NCBI GenBank assembly: GCA_013041995.1
Contig: JABDRA010000209.1
Coordinates: forward strand, 1-13,080
Direction: 5' to 3'
Length of the DNA: 13,080 bases
DNA from: Anderseniella sp.
Lineage (GTDB): Bacteria > Pseudomonadota > Alphaproteobacteria > Rhizobiales > Aestuariivirgaceae
Position numbers and translations under genes: made by a program. How positions within the stretch are numbered: the stretch's first letter is position 1; each line of letters opens with the position of its first letter. Positions 1-5,805 of the stretch are shown here, piece after piece. Under the pieces are notes generated by a model, which had not been told where the DNA came from, did not search any database, and saw nothing but the letters and a program-made list of their open reading frames with translations.

Positions 1-788
1 CTCAGACCATCGTTCAGCATGGCGAAATGCCACCGCGGCACGTCTCTACGGTTAAGTGCGGTTACGAAGTCACGCGCACGTCTCCAGGACGCACTCTCTT
101 CGACTTTCATACTCTTGGTTTCCCTATTTCTGAAACCCGCCCTTTGATCGTTTGCCATTATGTCGAGCAAGGCCAGTGCGTCGGCTTTTTTCTGGTCAAG
201 TTTGCCGTTTGCCAGCCACTTTTCAAAATTGTCGACAACCACACCATCGAGGCCGGACGCTTTTGCCTCTTCAATCAGGCGGGGATAGGTACGCAGTTTG
301 TAATGGGTGTTCTTTGCCATCGCTGTAAGCTTTGTGGCCGCATCATCGTCAATTATGCGCTGCGTGACGGCAGCGGCGATGGTTGCGCGAATATTGACCA
401 TCGCTTCCGACAGAGGCATGTAGCCTGCTTCGGCAGGAGCATGTTCTATCGCCACCTCGTCATCATCCTCGAGTTCACCCTCATGGTAGCAACGGAATAT
501 TTCACCCACGCCGATCATGCCGAAACTGTGTAATTCACAGGCCCGAAGAGCACCCATGCTTGCCGCTCCATAAACGTTGACGCCATGGGCAAGGGCAAAC
601 AGTATTTCCTTGTGCCAGACCGCGGGCACTCTTTCAAAAAAGCCGTCAATCAGCCCGATAGCTGTTGCCCCGCCAACGACGCTTCGCAATATGTCACCTT
701 GCCTGGCAGGTGGTTTGTAGTCTGCATCAAGCACTGCTGCGGCCTGGGATCGCTGCAGTGATGGCCCGAGGAAAATGACGGGCTTCAT
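1..788 (-). CDS. TfuA-like protein, C-terminus cut by window edge
   Basis: TfuA-like proteins work with YcaO enzymes. In methanogens the pair installs a backbone thioamide on McrA, with TfuA thought to deliver or release sulfide; the family was named from trifolitoxin work. The minus-strand frame is open from the ATG at 788 to the left edge (262 codons, no stop seen). It starts MKPVIFLGPSL and carries the family core: an IDGFFE segment near residues 47-52, AVWHKEIL near 56-63, GAASMGALRA near 74-83, FGMIGVGEIF near 89-98 and an acidic DDDEVA near 108-113. The start overlaps the ycaO stop as ATGA (785-788), and an AGAGGA ribosome-binding site lies about 6 bases before it, so the two genes are translationally coupled. 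The family call is firm. The substrate is not shown by this sequence, and the C-terminal part is outside the window. Confidence 0.9.
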   Translation of the reverse strand, partial: MKPVIFLGPSLQRSQAAAVLDADYKPPARQGDILRSVVGGATAIGLIDGFFERVPAVWHKEILFALAHGVNVYGAASMGALRACELHSFGMIGVGEIFRCYHEGELEDDDEVAIEHAPAEAGYMPLSEAMVNIRATIAAAVTQRIIDDDAATKLTAMAKNTHYKLRTYPRLIEEAKASGLDGVVVDNFEKWLANGKLDQKKADALALLDIMANDQRAGFRNRETKSMKVEESASWRRARDFVTALNRRDVPRWHFAMLNDGL

Positions 789-2071
789 TGCAATCCTCTG
801 AAAGCAGCGATTGCGCGGTTCCTTGGCACATAATCCTCTGCCAGTTCACCGTCCTCCAGTTCCGGGATGACAATCCGGACAACCGGGAGGCCGATGTCCT
901 CCCGGGTAAGGTTCACTGCGATGACCTGGCTGAAGCCGGCGCTGGAAAGCCTGTCCAGAACGTGCCGGATGTCCGCTTCGATGGTGCTCCCGTCAAACGT
1001 TTTGACCTTCTGAAACGCCTTGTGGCAGGGACCGGAAAGGACACCCTCCCTGAGATTTGCGGCTGTTTGCGCATCATTGGCTTCATAGTAATTGTAAAAC
1101 AGATCGTCGCGGGCGCCTGAGATCATTGTTGCGCGTCCCTGCGCTGCCTCCAGAATTGCCCGCGCCAGGGCGACTTCCCGCACCGGGTGACAACCGGCGG
1201 CGTCTAGCAGTTCATAGGGCATGGGATCTGCTCCTTCCGGTTCCGCAATGCGGCAGATAAAACTGGCGATGCCAATTTCACTTGTTGTGTCCCAGACTGC
1301 AAGATTCAGATCGGCCGCCCGGATTGCGTCGACCAGTTCATTGGCCAGGGGGTCATCAATTGTCGCCGGGTCCACACGGCTCAGATTTTGAAGAACCGGC
1401 ATCCGCAATCTCCACAATGTGGAGCAGTCGCGCTCAATCACTTCGCACATGCCGTGCAGTATTGCTTCTGAAAGCGAGTTACCCGCAGCAAGTCCGGTGC
1501 TGGCACTGGCGAAACAGTAGTCTGCTGAAGATTGTTGCGCCGTATCAAAATGCACAATCTCATAGGGCACCCACACCGGTTGCCTGCTCAGCAGGTTGAC
1601 GCCCTGCAACCAGTCCCGACTTTGCTCCGCGTTGAAATGCGCGTCTTTTCTCAGCGGGAGGCTTGCGGCATCAATGGTGGGTGCTGCCGCTTGCAGGGTG
1701 GAATATGTCTCGGTTAACTCCGGTGGACGGCAAAATTCGGCGTGATATCTCTCGAATGACTCCATTAGGCCGGAAGCCTTTGCGGACGCGAGAGTTGCGC
1801 CTTTGCCCTGGTAGACGGCAAGTGATCGGGAGTTGGGGCGGCAGACATTTATGACCGGGATACCAATGCGATCCAGGCCGGTAACATTCGCGATCCGGGT
1901 GATGCCGACAGCCTCGAGCAGCGGCATCAGCCGGGCAAGTGTCTGCTCGGGCATGATGCTGCGACGGCCACCTTTGAGGAAGACTTTTGCGGTCTCGTGT
2001 GAAAGACAGTCAACCAGTGCCGATACATTGCAACCGCTTGTTGATCCAACATCCTGACGGCAATCGGCCAT
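785..2071 (-). CDS. YcaO-domain protein (TfuA-associated type)
   Basis: YcaO enzymes use ATP to phosphorylate a peptide backbone amide. Depending on the partner, the product is an azoline, an amidine or a thioamide. A TfuA partner, as here, points to thioamidation. The three ATP/Mg motifs are intact: S100-x3-E104-x2-E107-R108 (in SGLMESFER), E202-x7-E210-x2-E213-R214 (in SEAILHGMCEVIERD) and E308-x2-Q311-x-R313 (in EAAQGR). The C-terminus (AIAAFRGLQ) lacks the proline-rich PxPxP tail of azoline-forming YcaOs, which fits a non-azoline role. No docking domain or cyclodehydratase E1 is fused to it. I chose the ATG at 2071 (428 residues) because AGGTG lies 6 bases upstream; a GTG at 2080 would add three residues. 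The gene follows the 85-residue small gene by about 28 bases and overlaps the TfuA gene by 4. Family certain; reaction inferred from the partner. Confidence 0.93.
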   Translation of the reverse strand: MADCRQDVGSTSGCNVSALVDCLSHETAKVFLKGGRRSIMPEQTLARLMPLLEAVGITRIANVTGLDRIGIPVINVCRPNSRSLAVYQGKGATLASAKASGLMESFERYHAEFCRPPELTETYSTLQAAAPTIDAASLPLRKDAHFNAEQSRDWLQGVNLLSRQPVWVPYEIVHFDTAQQSSADYCFASASTGLAAGNSLSEAILHGMCEVIERDCSTLWRLRMPVLQNLSRVDPATIDDPLANELVDAIRAADLNLAVWDTTSEIGIASFICRIAEPEGADPMPYELLDAAGCHPVREVALARAILEAAQGRATMISGARDDLFYNYYEANDAQTAANLREGVLSGPCHKAFQKVKTFDGSTIEADIRHVLDRLSSAGFSQVIAVNLTREDIGLPVVRIVIPELEDGELAEDYVPRNRAIAAFRGLQ

Positions 2072-2099
2072 GGCTGACACCTATGGCAAATTCTTGCGC

Positions 2100-2357
2100 T
2101 TATCGTCCCATCGGCCGGATGGTAATTCCCTTGGTCAGCAACGACTTTATGTCCTCGGTTTCCAGTTCGGCCAGCGCAACATAATCCCCCTTGGTGAGCT
2201 TCTTGGCAGTGTTGCCAAATGTCCCGCTTGGCCCGACTACAGCCTCTTTTATCTGTTCAATTTTGCGTGTGACGTCTTCATAATTATCGGCCGGAATTAA
2301 CCAGATTTCTTCGCCGAAAATCAGGGCAATTCCAGGGGTGGGGTGGGTATCAGCCAT
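2100..2357 (-). CDS. 85-residue protein, first gene of the YcaO-TfuA operon; candidate substrate or partner
   Basis: I do not recognise this family. The ATG at 2357 is preceded by a strong GAGGAG ribosome-binding site 7 bases upstream; a TTG at 2372 in the same frame is unlikely because that site would fall inside the coding region. The protein begins MADTHPTPGIALIFGEEIWL. This suggests a short beta-rich N-terminal part, followed by a charged helix (about residues 25-40), a glycine-rich turn VVGPSGTFGN (41-50) and a second helix near 62-75, ending RPMGR. It has no cysteine, no signal peptide and no membrane segment. As the promoter-proximal gene ahead of ycaO and tfuA, it could be the ribosomal peptide that they modify (glycines at 42, 45, 48, 77 and 84 are possible thioamide sites) or an accessory recognition protein. 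It does not look like a PqqD-type recognition domain to me, but I cannot exclude that. Coding status is well supported; function is inference. Confidence 0.8.
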   Translation of the reverse strand: MADTHPTPGIALIFGEEIWLIPADNYEDVTRKIEQIKEAVVGPSGTFGNTAKKLTKGDYVALAELETEDIKSLLTKGITIRPMGR

Positions 2358-2373
2358 GTAATTTCTCCTCAAA

Positions 2374-2483
2374 GTTGGACGGCTTTGTACGGGGTGGTCG
2401 GGCCTTCAGTAAACGCCAGAGCACCTGCTTTCTCAAAATTCACCCAAGTCTGCCTGTATGCATCTGGAGTTACGCCGTCCAAC
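2374..2483 (-). promoter_or_regulatory. Candidate structured mRNA leader of the YcaO operon
   Basis: Perfect 10-base inverted repeats GTTGGACGGC (2374-2383) and GCCGTCCAAC (2474-2483) enclose 90 bases. Inside them, CCAGA-GCA (2416-2423) pairs with TGC-A-TCTGG (2459-2467), giving 8 pairs with one bulged A. A weaker stem is possible between 2385-2390 and 2408-2412. In a minus-strand transcript the closing stem ends two bases before the GAGGAG ribosome-binding site of the 85-residue gene, a layout typical of translational switches. It matches no riboswitch consensus that I can recall. A small element with terminal inverted repeats is an alternative, but I see no target duplication at its ends. 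Confidence 0.4.
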
Positions 2484-2514
2484 ATTATCAGGTAGTCGAT
2501 CTAAATTTTGACAG
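2484..2514 (-). promoter_or_regulatory. Possible promoter of the YcaO operon
   Basis: On the minus strand a -10-like GATAAT (2489-2484) follows a -35-like CTGTCA (2514-2509) with a 19-base spacer, longer than ideal. A start about 7 bases beyond the -10 box would fall near 2477, inside the left arm of the leader stem, and would remove much of it. This promoter and the full leader structure are therefore partly exclusive. Confidence 0.3.
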
Positions 2515-2536
2515 ATACTCTCGAAAGGTTACAACC

Positions 2537-2553
2537 TGCCCCGTGGTAGGGCA
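2537..2553. other. Small hairpin upstream of the GNAT gene
   Basis: TGCCC (2537-2541) and GGGCA (2549-2553) form a 5-pair stem with a 7-base loop, extendable by CC/GG (2535-2536 with 2555-2556) across one bulged A. No T-tract follows, so it is not a convincing terminator. Role unknown. Confidence 0.25.
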
Positions 2554-2622
2554 AGGCTGGGTATACCAAAAGTGGCTGCGACAAATCAGTTTGGAATTTC
2601 AGGCTTCAATCATGTTGGTCTG

Positions 2623-3063
2623 ATGGTTGAGGTCAACGCAGCGACAGACGCTGACTTTCCGTTTTGCTGGCGTCTGTACCGGGATTTCATGCAACTCCCG
2701 GTGAAGTCCGGTTCCGGAGAGAGCGACCGTCAATTTAAGGAGCGGTTCAAAAAGACCTTCCTTTGCAACCATGCTCTAGTCTTGTTGATTGACGGCAAGC
2801 GTGCCGGCTGGCTTGAGCTTGAGGAAGATGATGCGGCGATTCATATGCATCAACTGCATCTTGTCGCGGCTTATCGAGGACGAGGTATCGGCAGCAACAT
2901 CATTGATCAAATATCCGTTATCGCTGCAGATAAGTCGAAACTCATCAGGCTCGAAGTGCTAAAGAAAAATACGGGTGCGCTGCGTTTATATAAACGCCTG
3001 GGTTTCAGGATTGTGAGAGCCGACATCCAAAAATACTTTATGAGCACAAGCAAGCCGGACTGA
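2623..3063 (+). CDS. GNAT-family N-acetyltransferase
   Basis: Predicted to transfer an acetyl group from acetyl-CoA to an amine of unknown identity. From the ATG at 2623 the protein is 146 residues, the usual length for a single GNAT domain. The N-terminus (AATDADFPFCWRLYRD) matches the first strand and helix of the fold. The acetyl-CoA pyrophosphate-binding motif A is intact: R85-G-R-G88-I-G90, after the strand MHQLHLV. Motif B ends in NTGALRLYKRLGF (116-128). An in-frame GTG at 2572 would add 17 residues; I prefer 2623 because the fold begins there, but neither start has a strong ribosome-binding site. The gene is divergent from the YcaO operon and followed by a 170-base gap before the cyclase gene. 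Some RiPP clusters contain acetyltransferases, so a link to the YcaO operon is possible, but nothing in the sequence shows it. Confidence 0.85.
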   Translation: MVEVNAATDADFPFCWRLYRDFMQLPVKSGSGESDRQFKERFKKTFLCNHALVLLIDGKRAGWLELEEDDAAIHMHQLHLVAAYRGRGIGSNIIDQISVIAADKSKLIRLEVLKKNTGALRLYKRLGFRIVRADIQKYFMSTSKPD

Positions 3064-3065
3064 TA

Positions 3066-3140
3066 CCGTACCGATATTGATCGGGTGTTGAGCTGCCGGC
3101 GCGCGAGCCGCGTTTGAAGTGCAGGATGCGAGCGGTACGG
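3066..3140. repeat. Inverted repeat after the GNAT gene
   Basis: CCGTACCG (3066-3073), two bases after the GNAT stop codon, is exactly complementary to CGGTACGG (3133-3140). A small CGGC/GCCG hairpin (3097-3110) lies inside. The 59-base enclosed segment and the lack of a clean T-tract make it a poor textbook terminator, though it could protect or end the GNAT transcript. Confidence 0.35.
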
Positions 3141-3196
3141 AATTGATTGTATTTTGCAAGTATGCTTGTTGCAAAACCGTTACAATTCGTGAATTT

Positions 3197-3202
3197 TATA
3201 AT
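3197..3202 (+). promoter_or_regulatory. Possible -10 box for the cyclase gene
   Basis: A perfect TATAAT lies 31 bases before the chosen ATG (3234). No good -35 box is found at 16-18 bases: TTGCAA at 3169-3174 is 22 bases away. Two copies of TTGCAA (3154-3159 and 3169-3174) sit just upstream, 15 bases apart. Weak evidence, but it favours the start at 3234 over the in-frame starts at 3147 and 3201. Confidence 0.3.
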
Positions 3203-3233
3203 GAGGTTTGAAGCCTTTATCGGGAATCGCATA

Positions 3234-4997
3234 ATGGGCAGCGTTCAACATCGTCGACAGCTGGATGCGATACTGAGTATCGATATGACGCAGTACAGCT
3301 GGTTCATGGCATTGGACGAATCCTCAACCCATGAAATAGCAAAGTCCAGCTTGCAGCGGTTCGAGAAACTGCTCAAGAAATATGGCGGCCAAACCATAAG
3401 TGGCCAATCCGGTGACGGCATGATAGCGCGCCTTGACAGCGCCGCTGACGCGGTTGAACTGGCAACGTCTTTTCAAACCCAGATGAGTGAAGATCCGCTG
3501 CCTGTTTTCGACGGTGACATCGCCCGGTTTCGCATTGGAATCCATGTCGCCGACGTTATTCACGAGGACGGTTTTGTAACCGGTACCGGCGTGAATATAG
3601 CCAAAAGACTAGAAGGCCTCGCCGATCCGGGCGGAATTCTGTTGTCAAGTACGGCCTATGATCTTCTTGATGACAAGAAAAATTACAACTCTGAGTATGT
3701 TGGACACTGCAAATTAAAAAATATTCCGGCTCCCGTAGAAGCTCATCGATTATTGCCAGATGGCGCAAATAATATGATGAGACCGGTTTTCCGAAAAAAT
3801 ATTGTAAGTATAAAAAGCTCCAATATACCTTCAATTGCGGTTTTACCCTTTCGTGATTTGAGCGCCAGCCAAAATGAGGGATATTTTTGCAACGGCTTAA
3901 CCGAGGAAATAATTTCGAACCTGTCCAAATTCCGGGAACTGTTAGTTATTTCACACAGTTCATCGTCCCTTTTGAAGAACATGGAGATACCAATACCGGA
4001 GATCGGCAAAGGACTGGGGGTTGAGTACATTCTGATTGGCAGCGTGAACCGGTCAAACACCCGTATGCGGGTTATTGCGCAACTGTTGGAGACAGAACAC
4101 GGTAATCAGATCTGGGCAGACAAGTTCGACCGAAATGTTGAAGACATATTCGATTTTCAGGCCGAGGTGACGCAGCTCATTGCCGTTCGGATGGCCGACC
4201 GGGTTGAGGGTATGGAACTGACCAGGACAAGGACCGGCGGTGAGACCGAAAATCTTGAGGCCTACGGGCTTACTCTGATGGCTCAGGAGAACTTTTATAC
4301 CTACACCAAACAGGGTAACCACACCGCGCAACGGCTATACGAAAAGGCTATTGAGCGTGATCCCAAATATGGCCGCGCCTACGCAGCGTTGTCGCGAACG
4401 CATATTTACGACTGGCGTTATTTGTGGACAGAAACGCCTGAGGCTTCGTTCGAAAAGGCGCTGGAGGCGGCGCGGCTGGCTGTGAAACTGGACGCAAGTG
4501 ATGCGCGCGGATATGCGGAACTTGCCTTTGTCCATCTCTGGTCAAAGCAGATTGACGCGGCCATTGGCTTGTTCGAAAGAGCGCTGCTTTTGAATCCAAA
4601 CAGCGCAGACATCATGGCCGAGTTTGCCGATGCGCTGGCGTATGCCGGAAAACTTGAACAGGCAGAAGAGACACTGAAAAACGCGATGAGGCTGAATCCA
4701 TTCCATCCGGACTGGTACTTGTGGTATCTCGCAGACATCTACTATGGCATGGCCAGATATGGCGATGTTGTCTCGGCAATCGAGCAGATGCGCGACCAAA
4801 GCGAAGGTCATCGACTGCTCGCGGCCGCGCACGCCATGATGGGGAACACCGAAAAGGCGACCTATTTCGCCAACAAGGTAATCGAGCGGCACCCGAATTT
4901 TTCTGTAAGCCGGTGGGCTGAGATACAGCCTGACCAGGACCCGAAGATTCAAAAGCTGTTCCTGGCCGGACTGTTGAAATCCGGGCTACCCGAGTAG
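3234..4997 (+). CDS. Class III nucleotide cyclase fused to TolB-N-like domain and TPR repeats
   Basis: Predicted cytoplasmic nucleotide cyclase, 587 residues from the ATG at 3234. The cyclase domain spans about residues 10-172. It has metal-binding D17 (AILSIDM) and D61 (SGDGM), and transition-state N121 and R125 in GVNIAKRLE. The residues that normally recognise the purine are changed: the Lys (or Glu) four before the GDG aspartate is Gly57, and the Asp/Thr/Cys seven before the asparagine is Phe114. A linker (about 173-200) leads to a TolB N-terminal-like domain (PSIAVLPFRDLSA to about 325), a common partner in rhizobial cyclases. TPR-like helical repeats follow from about 340 to the end (AYAALSRTH, AIGLFERALLLNPN, AEETLKNAMRLNPFHP). 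No membrane segment is seen. In-frame starts at 3147 and 3201 are possible, but the domain begins just after 3234. Domain order is clear. Whether it makes cAMP, another product or none is open. Confidence 0.88.
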   Translation: MGSVQHRRQLDAILSIDMTQYSWFMALDESSTHEIAKSSLQRFEKLLKKYGGQTISGQSGDGMIARLDSAADAVELATSFQTQMSEDPLPVFDGDIARFRIGIHVADVIHEDGFVTGTGVNIAKRLEGLADPGGILLSSTAYDLLDDKKNYNSEYVGHCKLKNIPAPVEAHRLLPDGANNMMRPVFRKNIVSIKSSNIPSIAVLPFRDLSASQNEGYFCNGLTEEIISNLSKFRELLVISHSSSSLLKNMEIPIPEIGKGLGVEYILIGSVNRSNTRMRVIAQLLETEHGNQIWADKFDRNVEDIFDFQAEVTQLIAVRMADRVEGMELTRTRTGGETENLEAYGLTLMAQENFYTYTKQGNHTAQRLYEKAIERDPKYGRAYAALSRTHIYDWRYLWTETPEASFEKALEAARLAVKLDASDARGYAELAFVHLWSKQIDAAIGLFERALLLNPNSADIMAEFADALAYAGKLEQAEETLKNAMRLNPFHPDWYLWYLADIYYGMARYGDVVSAIEQMRDQSEGHRLLAAAHAMMGNTEKATYFANKVIERHPNFSVSRWAEIQPDQDPKIQKLFLAGLLKSGLPE

Positions 4998-4999
4998 CC
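4984..4999. other. Hairpin across the cyclase stop codon
   Basis: GGCTAC (4984-4989) and GTAGCC (4994-4999) form a 6-pair stem with a CCGA loop that includes the TAG stop. No T-tract follows, so it is noted only as a stable local structure. Confidence 0.3.
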
Positions 5000-5004
5000 A
5001 GGAA

Positions 5005-5031
5005 GCCGGGTTGGTAAAATGCAGTCCCGGC
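5005..5031. terminator. Weak candidate terminator between convergent genes
   Basis: GCCGGG (5005-5010) pairs with CCCGGC (5026-5031) across a 15-base loop, followed by AATTTG. It lies between the cyclase gene and the convergent marR gene. The loop is long and the T-run short, so termination here is uncertain. The palindrome GATCGCGATC follows at 5037-5046. Confidence 0.3.
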
Positions 5032-5138
5032 AATTTGATCGCGATCCCGACTGAACAGGGATTGAAAAACCACCTCCAGGAATTTTTTAAAAAGCATTGC
5101 CGCTGCAGAACACTCACTGGTTTGAAATCTTGAGACTG

Positions 5139-5621
5139 TCACTGTTTGGATGCGCTTATTTGGAGCGCATTAAATTTAATTTTTTCAAACAGTTGTACGA
5201 GCAGCTGGTAGTCTTGTGATGAAACGCCTTTCAGCAGTTCCTGTTCAACGGCCAGCATTTTCGGTACGAGTTCCAGGTAGATTTTCCTGCCCTTGGCAGA
5301 CAGATGCAGCACTGTGCTGCGGCCATCGGCCTGGTTGCTGGTTTTATCCAGCAATCCAAGTGCCGACATTTTCTTCACGGCCCGGCTGACGGTTACCTTG
5401 TCCATGCTGGAACGGTTGACGACTTCGGCAGCCGTAAGGCGGCCTTCACGGCCAAGGATCGCCATGGTTCGCCACTCTGGTGGCGTCATGTCATAACTGG
5501 CGGAATAAAGGTCGGTAATTGAAGAGCTGACACTCTTGTAGAAGACCCTGGTGAGGTAGGGGAAGAATTGCTGCAGATCAAAATCGTCTCGCGATACCGG
5601 ATTTTCCATGGGCTCATCCAT
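5139..5621 (-). CDS. MarR-family transcriptional regulator of the TRAP operon
   Basis: A 160-residue winged-helix dimer-type regulator, probably a repressor released by an aromatic acid. The DNA-binding part covers about residues 45-108: MTPPEWRTMAILG leads into the HTH, the recognition helix is about 73-86 (MDKVTVSRAVKKM), and the wing is QADGRSTVLHL (97-107). The ATG at 5621 has GGGAG six bases upstream; a second ATG at 5609 is less well placed. The gene is divergent from dctP, and the shared gap carries an 18-base perfect inverted repeat of MarR type between -35 and -10 boxes, the usual arrangement for repression of the neighbouring operon and often of the regulator itself. It resembles the second MarR protein in this window (both have PEWRT and VSRAV), so the two are paralogs. 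The ligand is not visible from sequence. Confidence 0.92.
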   Translation of the reverse strand: MDEPMENPVSRDDFDLQQFFPYLTRVFYKSVSSSITDLYSASYDMTPPEWRTMAILGREGRLTAAEVVNRSSMDKVTVSRAVKKMSALGLLDKTSNQADGRSTVLHLSAKGRKIYLELVPKMLAVEQELLKGVSSQDYQLLVQLFEKIKFNALQISASKQ

Positions 5622-5705
5622 TATCTACTCCCGACCTGTGGCAAGCGTGTTTGTCTCACCCGCGATGTTCTACGTCTTTTCGGATGAGCACAGGTAACAC
5701 GATTA

Positions 5706-5733
5706 TTGACATAGTTTCAAATGAAACTAAAGT
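5706..5733 (+). promoter_or_regulatory. Predicted promoter of the dctPQM operon
   Basis: A consensus -35 TTGACA (5706-5711) is followed, 16 bases later, by TAAAGT (5728-5733), a 4/6 match to the -10 consensus. The spacer is almost entirely the MarR-type operator. The transcript would carry a leader of about 65 bases before the GTG start at 5806, including a CCGGA/TCCGG hairpin (5747-5763). Confidence 0.6.
5712..5729. promoter_or_regulatory. MarR-type operator 1 (perfect inverted repeat)
   Basis: TAGTTTCAAATGAAACTA has two 8-base complementary arms around AA. It begins directly after the -35 box, so a bound dimer would block RNA polymerase. It shares the outer TAGTT-N8-AACTA frame with the operator before hmgA at 9143-9160. 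Confidence 0.75.
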
Positions 5734-5805
5734 GCGCTGCGAAGATCCGGAACACATGTCCGGGTTGAAAAGGCCATATCAGGTCATCCAAAGGGAGGAA
5801 GTCGA

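Noticed and set aside
27..533. Plus-strand open frame of 168 codons at the left edge
   Set aside because: It lies opposite the TfuA-like gene, which has clear family motifs; the plus-strand product resembles nothing and has no ribosome-binding site that I can see.
2374..2483. A small transposon-like element (MITE) with 10-base terminal repeats
   Set aside because: No target duplication is seen at the ends, and the position next to the ribosome-binding site favours a leader structure; not fully excluded.
2375..2623. 82-codon plus-strand frame between the small gene and the GNAT gene
   Set aside because: It spans the leader stem and predicted promoter of the opposite operon; no family resemblance and no good ribosome-binding site.
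2590..2630. GFNHVGLMV segment ahead of the GNAT domain, resembling the start of a VOC (glyoxalase) domain
   Set aside because: Only a few residues match and the GNAT fold starts immediately after; most likely chance in untranslated or non-domain sequence.
5080..5102. A/T-rich run (AATTTTTTAAAAAG) as a terminator for marR1 or the cyclase
   Set aside because: There is no GC-rich stem next to the run on either strand.
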